Shown piece by piece: positions 1-6,800 of a stretch of 7,157 bases of DNA. Location of the stretch: the NCBI GenBank assembly GCA_029932545.1, contig JAOZPW010000205.1, forward strand, positions 1-7,157, read 5' to 3'. Below the pieces are notes generated by a model that saw only the letters and a program-made list of their open reading frames with translations, had not been told where the DNA came from and made no database searches. Origin of the DNA: Thermoanaerobaculales bacterium (GTDB taxonomy: Bacteria > Acidobacteriota > Thermoanaerobaculia > Thermoanaerobaculales > Sulfomarinibacteraceae). A program made the translations under genes and the position numbers. Every line of letters begins with the position of its first letter. Position 1 is the stretch's first letter.

Positions 1-170
1 CGGCCGATTATGACGCGCCACCCGGACGTTACAAACTTCACCATGATCTGCGCAGTGTAGTACAAAGCGGGAGGATTTTGGGAAAAAATCAACCTACGGA
101 ACACAAAAACAATTGAACCGTGAAGGCGCAAAGAGTGCGAAGGAAACGCCAGGCAAGAGGAAAAGAATTG
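1..170. other. Left-edge region without a confident gene
   Basis: No complete gene is visible. Two plus-strand frames are open from the window edge: one stops at TAG 58-60 (it reads ...HPDVTNFTMICAV) and one stops at TGA 114-116 (...PPGRYKLHHDLRSVV). Either could be the 3' end of a gene lying to the left, but I recognise neither. A short AT-rich hairpin (GATTTT 74-79 with AAAATC 85-90) follows the first stop. From about 117 the sequence turns into purine-rich short repeats (GAAGGCGCAAAGAGTGCGAAG), the start of the intergenic repeat tract that runs to about 320. Confidence 0.4.
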
Positions 171-300
171 GCCACAATAAGGCACAAAGAGGCACGAAGA
201 GAAGGACGATGAGAGTAATGAATAACTCCATTACCTCCTCAAAAATAAGGGGTTAGTATTTCTTTTTCCTTTTTTGTGCCTTTTTGTGCCTTTTTGTGGC
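171..300. repeat. Inverted repeat made of 10-base units
   Basis: The left arm (171-200) is three 10-base units: GCCACAATAA, GGCACAAAGA and GGCACGAAGA. The right arm (271-300) is TTTTTGTGCC twice, then TTTTTGTGGC. The reverse complement of the right arm matches the left arm at 26 of 30 positions. The 70-base centre contains a smaller hairpin, GTAATG (215-220) with CATTAC (229-234), extended by GAG/CTC (211-213, 235-237) across a bulged A. A further CTTCTTGTGGC unit lies just outside the right arm, at about 306-316. The nested symmetry and 10-base periodicity suggest a dispersed intergenic repeat or a large RNA hairpin. No coding function is visible. Confidence 0.75.
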
Positions 301-332
301 TGCCCTTCTTGTGGCTTTTGTAGATGGCTATG

Positions 333-363
333 CTGACAGCATCCGGCGGTGCCGGGTTAAGAT
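333..363 (+). promoter_or_regulatory. Possible promoter of the DUF3891 gene
   Basis: CTGACA (333-338) matches five of six bases of the sigma-70 -35 consensus. TAAGAT (358-363) matches four of six of the -10 consensus, but the 19-base spacer is longer than ideal. The predicted transcript start falls on or next to the ATG at 370, which would give a leaderless or nearly leaderless mRNA. That fits the absence of a Shine-Dalgarno sequence before this gene. The TAA at 358-360, in frame with the gene, lies inside the -10 box. Confidence 0.3.
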
Positions 364-369
364 ACAACC

Positions 370-1173
370 ATGTTCTTGTACCGAGAAGATGTTGTAACGG
401 GGGCGTGGGCGATTTCCCAGCCTTCCCATTCGTGGCTTGCCTGGCAGTTGGCGTCCCACTGGGGCAATCGCCGGTTCGCCCGTCCGGCTCCCCGTAGCGA
501 GGTCATGGCCGCCGTTCTTTTGCACGACGGAGGTTGGTCCGATTTCGACGTGGCGCCGGGCATCGACCCGGAAGGCCGACCGGTGACCTTCGACCGGATG
601 GCAGTAGGCAAACATCTGGACGTCTGGCGAATGAGTGTCACCAGGACAGCGATTCACAGCCGGTATGCAGCCCTCCTGGTGGCGGCCCATTTCGCCGAAC
701 TGGCAGGACGCAAGGCGAGCGAACTCCTTGGGCTCGGAGATACCGGTGGGGCACGCTCAACCCAGGCGTTCAGAGCGGAAATGGAGCGCCTGCAGGACGG
801 GTGGATCGAGGAATTGAAAGCCGACGCACGGTATGCCGATGTTCTCGAACGAGAGGGGCGTCGCGTCAACGCCTCGGTGTTGGCCGCCTGTGATCTACTG
901 TCGGTCATGCTGTGCGCCTCAATGCCTTTTCAGTTTCCGGTAAGGGCGATCACAGCCAAGGGAGAGATTGAAGAACTCAAGATCACCACTGATTCCGACC
1001 GGGTTTTTAAAATGTCCCCCTGGCCGTTCGAGGGGACCAGACTCAAGGTGCACTGTGAAGGGCGGCACCTCCGGAGTGTGCGATTCCCATCCGTTCAAGC
1101 TTTTCAAGAGGATCTGGTGCGGGCCAGGGTCGAAAGATTGGCATTCGAGTTCGTGAGGCCGGGGAGCGTCTAG
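370..1173 (+). CDS. DUF3891 family protein
   Basis: A 267-residue soluble protein with no signal peptide or membrane segment. It resembles the DUF3891 family, whose biochemical role is not established. Recognisable parts, in order, are an N-terminal QPSHSWLAWQLASHWG stretch (residues 17-32), HDGGWSDFD (52-60), a GRPVTF turn (69-74) and a YAALLVAAHF helix (99-108). The conserved H20, H52-D53 and H107 recall the scattered His/Asp metal ligands of HD-type phosphohydrolases. That comparison is my inference and does not establish an activity. The ATG at 370 is the first start after an in-frame stop at 358-360. No Shine-Dalgarno sequence precedes it. The stop codon lies inside a 15-bp hairpin that separates this gene from the tRNA unit, so it appears to be monocistronic. 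Length is in the normal range for the family. Nothing nearby points to a pathway. Confidence 0.85.
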   Translation: MFLYREDVVTGAWAISQPSHSWLAWQLASHWGNRRFARPAPRSEVMAAVLLHDGGWSDFDVAPGIDPEGRPVTFDRMAVGKHLDVWRMSVTRTAIHSRYAALLVAAHFAELAGRKASELLGLGDTGGARSTQAFRAEMERLQDGWIEELKADARYADVLEREGRRVNASVLAACDLLSVMLCASMPFQFPVRAITAKGEIEELKITTDSDRVFKMSPWPFEGTRLKVHCEGRHLRSVRFPSVQAFQEDLVRARVERLAFEFVRPGSV

Positions 1174-1203
1174 GATTGTTGGCCGTCTCGGCCGACAATC
1201 CTA
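1171..1203 (+). terminator. Hairpin over the DUF3891 stop codon
   Basis: TAGGATTGTTGGCCG (1171-1185) pairs with CGGCCGACAATCCTA (1189-1203) around a TCT loop. All 15 positions pair, with one G-T wobble (1180 with 1194). The stem starts with the TAG stop codon of the DUF3891 gene. It ends on the base just before the -35 box of the tRNA promoter. There is no run of T after it, so it is not a standard intrinsic terminator. It may end or stabilise the upstream mRNA, or insulate the tRNA promoter. Confidence 0.5.
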
Positions 1204-1231
1204 TTGACAAACGACGCGCGATGCCTAGAAT
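1204..1231 (+). promoter_or_regulatory. Sigma-70 promoter of tRNA-Asn
   Basis: The site has a perfect -35 box, TTGACA (1204-1209), a 16-base spacer and TAGAAT (1226-1231), which matches five of six bases of the -10 consensus. The predicted start at about 1238 leaves roughly 11 bases before the mature tRNA 5' end. The region after the -10 (AGCGTCT) is fairly GC-rich, as in many stable-RNA promoters, which would permit stringent control. This is by far the strongest promoter in the window. Confidence 0.87.
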
Positions 1232-1248
1232 AGCGTCTCTACCAATGC

Positions 1249-1323
1249 TCCGCAGTAGCTCAATGGTAGAGCGGGTGGCTGTTAACCACTAGGTTGGGGG
1301 TTCAAGTCCCTCCTGCGGAGCCA
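1249..1323 (+). tRNA. tRNA-Asn(GUU)
   Basis: A full cloverleaf of 75 bases with an encoded CCA end. The acceptor stem is TCCGCAG (1249-1255) with CTGCGGA (1313-1319). The D arm is GCTC (1258-1261) with GAGC (1269-1272), enclosing AATGGTA. The anticodon stem is GGTGG (1274-1278) with CCACT (1286-1290), with one G-T pair. The loop CTGTTAA puts GTT in the anticodon position (1281-1283), which reads AAC and AAU. The variable loop is AGGTT. The T arm is GGGGG (1296-1300) with CCCTC (1308-1312) around TTCAAGT. The discriminator base is G (1320), usual for tRNA-Asn, followed by CCA at 1321-1323. It is a single-gene unit with its own promoter and terminator. Confidence 0.97.
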
Positions 1324-1332
1324 GCTTAATCA

Positions 1333-1354
1333 CCGCCGGAGACGGCGGTTTTTT
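1333..1354 (+). terminator. Intrinsic terminator of tRNA-Asn
   Basis: A perfect 6-bp stem, CCGCCG (1333-1338) with CGGCGG (1343-1348), is closed by a GAGA (GNRA) tetraloop and followed by six T (1349-1354). It starts nine bases after the tRNA CCA end. This is a textbook Rho-independent terminator. Confidence 0.93.
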
Positions 1355-1356
1355 CA

Positions 1357-1635
1357 TGGCCGACGGCCCTGCGGGGCGCCAATATCTACCAGCGCCGGGT
1401 CTATCCGGAACTGGATGGGGAGGATTTCATGGGTCCGGGCGTTTTCGGTCCGCCCTATGTCCTGAGCGACTTCGACGCGAACGGATGTTGAGTTCAAGGC
1501 CCTCGGGGACGGCGGAGTGACCCTCTTGGTCGAGTTGCTCGAGCGGGTGGCGCCTTCCTGGCTTATACCTCGGTTGTGGATAATCAGACCGGTGATGCGA
1601 TTCTGATTCCTGCCATCGATACTGATATTCAGTGA
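1357..1635 (+). pseudogene. Decayed secreted-protein gene remnant, two frameshifts
   Basis: Three plus-strand pieces read like protein, but not in one frame. Piece A (about 1363-1483) contains ALRGANIYQRRVYPELDG and then GPGVFGPPYVLSDFD. It resembles the start of a GH5-like glycoside hydrolase domain and stops at TGA 1489-1491. Piece B (about 1466-1546, next frame) contains DVEFKALGDGGVTLLVELLE. Piece C (about 1547-1635, back in the frame of A) contains AYTSVVDNQTGDAILIPA and ends at TGA 1633-1635. B and C together look like the C-terminal end of a secreted protein. The B-to-C join needs a shift near 1544. There is no start codon or signal peptide: the reading begins abruptly after the tRNA terminator, so the 5' part is missing. 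The A-to-B join may be an internal deletion that brought the two ends of one gene together, or a fusion of two genes. Family assignments are from memory of the motifs. That it is a coding relic is moderately sure; the exact family is not. Confidence 0.6.
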
Positions 1636-1716
1636 TGGTATTCGGCCCCTCGACCTTTCGGCCGGCATCATGGTCACCGGATGCAGCAGCTTGATCCGGG
1701 GTTGGCCCTCGATCGA

Positions 1717-2292
1717 TCAGGCCTTTCCAGTCCTCAAATCCTCGAGTCTCTTTCGGAGTCTCTTTCGGATACGCATCAGGCGCATCTTCATGGCGGCTTC
1801 GGCGATACCGGCACTCGTGGCCAGTTCGGCAATAGGGACACCTTCGGCTCGGGCGTTAAGGAGGTCGATGGTTTCAGGGTCCTCCTGCTCGATGGCGGCC
1901 AGCATCAGACGAATCTCGGCGACGCGCTCTGCTTTCTGGTGGGGATCGTCGTCGCTCTCGACGGCGACGGCAGCCTCGAGGGAATCTTCTTTGCGAACGG
2001 CCGAGCGGCGAAGATGGTCCCTGGCCGCGTTGGCGGCGATGCGCCGGATCCACGCAGGGAACGCTCGAGGATCCGACAGGCGATCCAGGCGTGTCCAGGC
2101 TCGCAGGGCGACGTCTTGTGCCAGGTCTTTGGCGGTTTCCTCGCAGCGAACGCCGCAGGCAAAGAGGGTCGATGCGATCGCCTGGCGATGCAGGTCCAGC
2201 AGGCTCCGGAATGCCTCCTCCGACCCAGCGCGTGCCGAACGGACCAGTTGGGCGATTTGACTCCAGCGATCAGGTGTTACGTTCGAAACCAT
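1717..2292 (-). CDS. ECF-type RNA polymerase sigma factor
   Basis: A 191-residue sigma-70 family protein of the extracytoplasmic-function type, predicted to direct core RNA polymerase to a specific promoter set. Region 2 spans roughly residues 12-95. It contains EEAFRSLLDLHRQAI, then CEETAKDLAQDVALRAWTRL (core-binding and -10 recognition), then FPAWIRRIAANAARDHLRR. An acidic linker (ESDDDP) follows. Region 4 (about 130-185) has a helix-turn-helix, GVPIAELATSAGIAEAAMKMRLMRIRKRL (split here as GVPIAELATSAGIA and EAAMKMRLMRIRKRL), for -35 recognition. The length is typical and both regions are intact. The tail repeats RKRL twice, encoded by a 12-base tandem repeat. No anti-sigma gene follows within the window, and the gene points toward the secreted-protein ruin. 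No Shine-Dalgarno is visible. A weak -10-like TACCCT (complement of 2301-2306) lies 8 bases before the ATG. Targets cannot be inferred. Confidence 0.9.
   Translation of the reverse strand: MVSNVTPDRWSQIAQLVRSARAGSEEAFRSLLDLHRQAIASTLFACGVRCEETAKDLAQDVALRAWTRLDRLSDPRAFPAWIRRIAANAARDHLRRSAVRKEDSLEAAVAVESDDDPHQKAERVAEIRLMLAAIEQEDPETIDLLNARAEGVPIAELATSAGIAEAAMKMRLMRIRKRLRKRLEDLRTGKA
1744..1767. repeat. 12-base tandem duplication in the sigma gene
   Basis: GAGTCTCTTTCG occurs twice in a row (1744-1755 and 1756-1767). On the minus strand it encodes the doubled RKRL-RKRL basic segment just after the region 4 helix-turn-helix. The frame is kept because the unit is a multiple of three. A slippage origin is likely. 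Confidence 0.85.
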
Positions 2293-2353
2293 TGGTGGCT
2301 AGGGTATCTCACTCGGGCGGCGCTGGAACCAAAATGAAAGGGGGGGTGGCAAA

Positions 2354-2637
2354 CCCGAGCCCGAGCCCGTTCCCGTTATCGTTCCCGATGTGGGGTTTTG
2401 TTGGATTGAAGATGCTGCCTTGGATTTTCTATGGCCGTAGCCAAAAAAGGCAAGCCCTTCCGGTCCGGCAGGAAACTCAGGTGTCGTGCGCAGCCAGCCC
2501 AAGATGTTTCTATATCGAGCAGGAATGAGAGGGAAAGATGTCCTGCCCTTCATGGTGGCGAGTGATTGTGGCGAAGTCGTCTGGGCCATGACGTGAGAGA
2601 CCTCGGTAACGGGCACGGGAACGGGCTCGGGCTCGGG
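2354..2637. repeat. 284-bp element with 34-base inverted hexamer arms
   Basis: The left arm (2354-2387) and the reverse complement of the right arm (2604-2637) agree at 30 of 34 positions, including an uninterrupted match of 23 bases at the outer end. Each arm is a chain of hexamers: CCCGAG and CCCGTT on the left, CGGGAA and CGGGCT on the right. The 216-base interior is single-copy in appearance, with a small imperfect palindrome, CTATGGCCGTAG (2429-2440). It encodes no recognisable transposase. I see no target-site duplication outside the arms. It fills most of the gap between the divergent sigma and carA genes. A MITE-like or other dispersed intergenic repeat is the best description; whether it moves is unknown. 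Confidence 0.7.
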
Positions 2638-2675
2638 GGAAGGACTCCGTTTCTTTCGGCTTCAACATGTTGGCC

Positions 2676-2681
2676 TATGCT
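2676..2681 (+). promoter_or_regulatory. Possible -10 box of carAB
   Basis: TATGCT matches four of six bases of the -10 consensus and lies 13 bases before the carA ATG. Only a poor -35 candidate (TTTCGG at 2654-2659, 16-base spacer) is present. If used, it gives an mRNA leader of about 6 or 7 bases, which fits the lack of a Shine-Dalgarno. I see no leader-peptide attenuator or other operator between the repeat element and carA. Confidence 0.25.
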
Positions 2682-2694
2682 ACTCTCCGGCCCG

Positions 2695-3855
2695 ATGAAA
2701 TCCGGACTTCAGGTGTCTCGTCTTCTTACACAAACTCGGCCGGCAGTTCTTGCTCTGGCTGATGGTTCAGTCTTCCACGGTTTTGCCGCCGGCGCTCCAG
2801 CAGCTGTGGCCGGAGAAGTGGTGTTCAACACGGCGATGACCGGCTACCAGGAGATGGTGAGCGACCCGTCCTACCACGGGCAAATTCTGTGCTTGACGAC
2901 GTCGCACGTCGGGCAGGTCGGGATCAATGAGATCGACGCGGAAAGCGACCGGCCGTGGGCTCGTGCTCTGGTGGTTCAGGATATCGATCTCGAGCCGTCA
3001 TCCTGGCGATCGGACGAGAGCTTCGAACGTTGGTTGCAGAGCCGAGGTGTGACCGTCGGCTGGGGTTTCGATGTCCGGGCGATCGTGCGCAGGCTCAGGG
3101 AGGCGGGCGCCGTGCCGGGTGTGCTGGCGGCCGGTGACGACATGGATATTGAAAAGACCGTCGCCATGGCCAGAGAGGCCCAGGGTACCGACGGTTGTGA
3201 TCTGGCCTGTGAAGTGGCCTGTGAAGAGACATACACATGGAACGAAGGTCCTTGGAGAAGTCCGTCGCATCCTCTATCTCTCCCCGAGGCTACTCAGGAT
3301 GTCGTCGTCGTTGATCTCGGTGTCAAGCGGTCGATCTTGCGGCGCCTGGTGGCCGAAGGCTTCAGAGTGACGGTCGTTCCGCCAACTTCCACAGTTGATC
3401 AGGTTCTGGCCCACGACCCTGCTGGGGTTTTGTTGTCCAACGGTCCCGGCGATCCGGCGGCGGTTGTCGGGGCGCGCGCCCTGGCCGAGTCGTTGCTGGG
3501 CCGACTGCCTCTCCTGGGCATCTGTCTCGGTCACCAGATTCTCGGGTTGGCGCTGGGTGCCCGCACGGTCAAGCTGCCTTTCGGGCATCACGGGGGCAAC
3601 CACCCCGTCAGAGAGTTGGCGACCGGCAGAGTTTTGATCACTGCCCAAAACCACAATTACGCGGTGGAGGAGGCCTCGTTGTCTCGAGAGGTTGTTATCA
3701 CCCACGTCAATTTAACCGATGGCACGGTCGAAGGCCTGGCTTTGCCGCGTTTGGGTGTGGAGGCTGTTCAATTTCATCCGGAGGCTGCTCCTGGACCCAA
3801 CGATGCGCTGGGTTTGATCAGCGGTTTTGCCGAGCGGTGCCGGAGTTTCCGATGA
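2695..3855 (+). CDS. carA: Carbamoyl-phosphate synthase small subunit (glutaminase)
   Basis: This 386-residue cytoplasmic subunit hydrolyses glutamine and passes ammonia through a tunnel to CarB. The product, carbamoyl phosphate, feeds pyrimidine and arginine synthesis. The N-terminal CarA domain shows ALADGSVFHG, GEVVFNTAMTGYQEM, DPSYHGQI and the GVTVGWGFDVRAIVRRLRE segment. The C-terminal class I glutamine amidotransferase domain shows LSNGPGDP, the nucleophile elbow GICLGHQ with C277, GGNHPV, AQNHNYAV, and VQFHPEA with H361 and E363 completing the triad. Length matches the E. coli subunit (382). The open frame extends upstream to an ATG at 2566, but that extension translates the hexamer repeat arm and has no family counterpart, so I chose the ATG at 2695. 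No Shine-Dalgarno precedes it, and the true start is the least certain point. The gene overlaps carB by four bases. Confidence 0.95.
   Translation: MKSGLQVSRLLTQTRPAVLALADGSVFHGFAAGAPAAVAGEVVFNTAMTGYQEMVSDPSYHGQILCLTTSHVGQVGINEIDAESDRPWARALVVQDIDLEPSSWRSDESFERWLQSRGVTVGWGFDVRAIVRRLREAGAVPGVLAAGDDMDIEKTVAMAREAQGTDGCDLACEVACEETYTWNEGPWRSPSHPLSLPEATQDVVVVDLGVKRSILRRLVAEGFRVTVVPPTSTVDQVLAHDPAGVLLSNGPGDPAAVVGARALAESLLGRLPLLGICLGHQILGLALGARTVKLPFGHHGGNHPVRELATGRVLITAQNHNYAVEEASLSREVVITHVNLTDGTVEGLALPRLGVEAVQFHPEAAPGPNDALGLISGFAERCRSFR
3842..3845 (+). promoter_or_regulatory. Ribosome binding site of carB
   Basis: GGAG, inside the last codons of carA, lies six bases before the ATG at 3852 and nine before the ATG at 3855. 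It supports one of these two starts over the upstream GTG at 3837, which has no such site. It is the only clear Shine-Dalgarno in front of a gene in this window. Confidence 0.7.
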
Positions 3856-6800
3856 TGAACCGGACCTCTGAACCGTTGCCGTCGAAGGTGTGCATCCTTG
3901 GCGCCGGCCCGATCCGGATCGGCCAGGCTTGTGAGTTCGACTACTCCGGGGTGCAGGGAGTCAAGGCCCTGCGCGAAGAGGGCTGCGAAGTGGTACTCGT
4001 CAACTCCAACCCGGCGACGATTATGACCGACGCCCGCCTGGCACACCGCACCTACGTCGAACCTCTGACGCTGGAGGCCGTGACGGCTGTTCTGGAAAAA
4101 GAACGCCCGGATGCGTTGATACCGACCTTGGGCGGGCAGACGGCCCTCAATCTTGCGATTGAGCTGGATGAGGCCGGTGTGCTGGAGCGCCTGGGCATCC
4201 GACTCCTGGGTGCTTCGGTTGAGTCGATTCGGTTGGCGGAGGATCGAGAACTCTTCCGGAATACGATGGTCAAGGCTGGTCTTCCTGTGTTGCCTGCGAC
4301 GACGGTTCGTTCAATCGAGGGCGGCCTCGAAGCCCTGAAAACCATTGGGTTGCCGGCTATCTTGAGACCGTCTTTCACCTTGGGCGGGTGGGGCGGGGGC
4401 ACTGCAACGACCGAGGAGAGATTCGTCGAGATATTGGAGCGGGGCCTGGATGTGTCGCCCACACACGAAGTTCTGGTAGAGCGTTCTGTTTTGGGATGGA
4501 AGGAATTCGAACTCGAGGTCATGCGGGATGGAGCCGGCGCATTCGTCGTCGTCTGTTCGATCGAGAACTTTGATCCAATGGGCGTTCACACGGGAGATTC
4601 GATCACCGTGGCGCCCGCCCAGACGCTGACCGACCGGGAATATCAGGTGCTCAGGGATGCGGCGCGGGAGGTTCTCGATGCCGTGGGCGTGGCGACCGGC
4701 GGCGCCAATGTTCAGTTTGCGGTCAATCCGAACGACGGGTCCTACGCCGTCATCGAGATGAACCCCCGAGTTTCCCGTTCTTCGGCGCTGGCCTCCAAGG
4801 CAACCGGTTTTCCAATCGCCCGATTCGCGGCCAAGGTCGCGCTCGGTATGCGGCTGGATGAGATCATCAACGACATCACAGGTACGACCCCGGCGGCCTT
4901 CGAGCCGGCGCTGGACTATGTGGTCGTCAAGATTCCACGGTTTGCCTTCGAAAAATTCCCCGGAGCAGTGGCAGAGTTGGGAACGGCGATGAAGGCGGTC
5001 GGTGAGGTTGCCGCCATGGGGCGGACCTTTGAGGAGGCGCTTCTCAAGGCCGTGCGGTCTCTCGAGGTTGATCGGGATTCGCTGCAGGCATGGCCGGGCC
5101 TCGCCGAACAGCCGGACCAGGGGCTGAAAGACCTTCTGAACGTTGCTTCACCGGAACGTCTTTGGGAAGTTGCCGAGGGTCTGCGGCGGGGCTGGGGGAT
5201 CGAAGCACTTCATGAAATCACGGCTATTGATCCCTGGTTTCTGAGGCGGATCGAGGGTCTTGTCGGCGCGGAAGGCCTGATTGCCGAGTCGGGGAGCGAG
5301 GACCTTCAGCTCTTCCGGATGGCCAAGAGATTGGGTTTTTCCGACGCCCACCTCGGCCGATTGTGGGGCCTGGATGAAGAGGCCGTTCGGCGACGACGTT
5401 TGCACGCGGGCATTTGCCGGATCCGGCGCCGGGTTGACACCTGTGCGGCCGAGTTCGAGGCGCGGACTCCCTACCTTTACGGGTCATTTGGAGATTTGGA
5501 CGAGCAACCTACCTCGCGGCGGGCCGTGATGATCCTCGGTGGTGGGCCTGTCCGTATTGGTCAGGGCATCGAGTTTGACGCCTGCTGTGTCGAGGCGGTT
5601 GCCGGCCTCAATGCCGAAGGCCTCGAGGCGGTGATGGTCAACTGCAATCCGGAGACGGTATCGACCGATTACGACGCGGTCGATCGCCTGCACTTTGATC
5701 CATTGCACCAAGAGGATGTGTTGGACCTGTGCCTGGCAGAGAAACCCGTCGGCGTCCTGGTGCAGTTGGGCGGTCAGACGCCGCTTAAATTGGCCGGCAC
5801 TCTTGAGGCGCACGGAGTCCCCGTGTGGGGGACCGACCGGGATGCCATTGACCGCGCCGAGGACCGAGGCAGGTTCCAGAAGCTGCTCGAGGATCTGGGG
5901 CTCGATCAGCCCCCTGGCGCCATGGTGACTTCGGCCGAGGAGGCTTTGAACGCTACGGCCGAGTTGGGCTATCCCGTGCTGGTCAGGCCGTCCTACGTGC
6001 TGGGCGGACGGGCGATGGAAATTGTCTACGACGACGATCAGCTTCTGGAATACCTCAAGCGGGCTGCGGACCTTGATCCGGATCGGCCGGTCTTGCTGGA
6101 TCACTTCCTCGAGCGGGCGTTGGAAGTTGATGTCGATGCCGTCGCCGATGGCGAACGGGTGGTGATCTGCGGAATTCTCGAACACATCGAAGAGGCCGGT
6201 GTTCACTCCGGGGACTCCGGAGCTGTGACCCCGCCGGTCAGTCTGCCATTGGAACTCCAGGCGGAACTGCGTCGCCAGGTACGACAGATGGCGCTGGCAC
6301 TGGATGTCAGAGGTTTGATGAATGTTCAGTTTGCAATCCAGGACAACAAGGTCTTCGTGATTGAAGTCAATCCGCGAGCTTCGCGGACCGTGCCTTTCCT
6401 GGCGCGGGCATCGGGTGACCCCTGGGCTGAATTGGCGGCTCGGGTCTGTGCCGGGGCGCGACTGGCCGACCTTGGCGTCACCGACGGCGTGGCGGTGGAG
6501 ACAGCGGTCAAGCTTCCGGTCTTCGCCTTCGAGCGGTTTCCTGGTGTTGATCCCCTGCTGGGGCCCGAGATGCGGTCAACCGGTGAGGTGATGGGCCGAG
6601 GAAGGACCTTCGGAGAGGCCTTTGCCAAGGCCGCCCAGGCCGCCGGTTGGCGCATGCCTGCCGAGGGGACAATCCTTCTGTCCTTGGCAGATCGGGATAA
6701 GAGCCGTCTGCCCGCGCTGGCGTCGCGTTTCGAAGAACTGGGTTTCTCTCTGGCTGCGACAGGGGGAACTGCGCAGGCTCTTCGTGAAGCCGGATTCGAG

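Noticed and set aside
209..256. Possible 15-codon peptide in the centre of the left inverted repeat
   Set aside because: The AGGA before the ATG is only two bases away, and the sequence is explained by the internal hairpin.
171..320. CRISPR array reading of the repeated GGCAC/GTGCC units
   Set aside because: The units are 10 bases, directly adjacent and in inverted groups, with no spacers of constant length.
1354..1677. Minus-strand open frame of 107 codons after the tRNA
   Set aside because: Its product has no recognisable domain, it covers the tRNA terminator T run, and the plus strand of the same bases carries clear protein-like fragments. It is a shadow of the gene ruin.
1681..2337. Plus-strand open frame of 218 codons over the sigma gene
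   Set aside because: It is antisense to a well-supported sigma factor, its product is unrecognised, and it runs on into the intergenic region.
2299..2616. Minus-strand open frame of 105 codons across the repeat element
   Set aside because: Both ends translate hexamer repeats into low-complexity residues (GTITGTGSGSG) and no domain is recognisable. If related copies exist it is more likely a translated repeat than a gene.
2566..2694. N-terminal extension of carA from the ATG at 2566
   Set aside because: The extra 43 residues translate the right repeat arm, have no counterpart in CarA and cross the likely promoter.
3837..3851. GTG start of carB at 3837
   Set aside because: It lacks a Shine-Dalgarno, whereas GGAG at 3842-3845 is well placed for the ATG at 3852 or 3855; CarB does not need the extra five residues.
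5484..6206. Antisense open frame of 240 codons in carB
   Set aside because: It is opposite a highly conserved coding region and has no recognisable product; long antisense frames are common in GC-rich genes.
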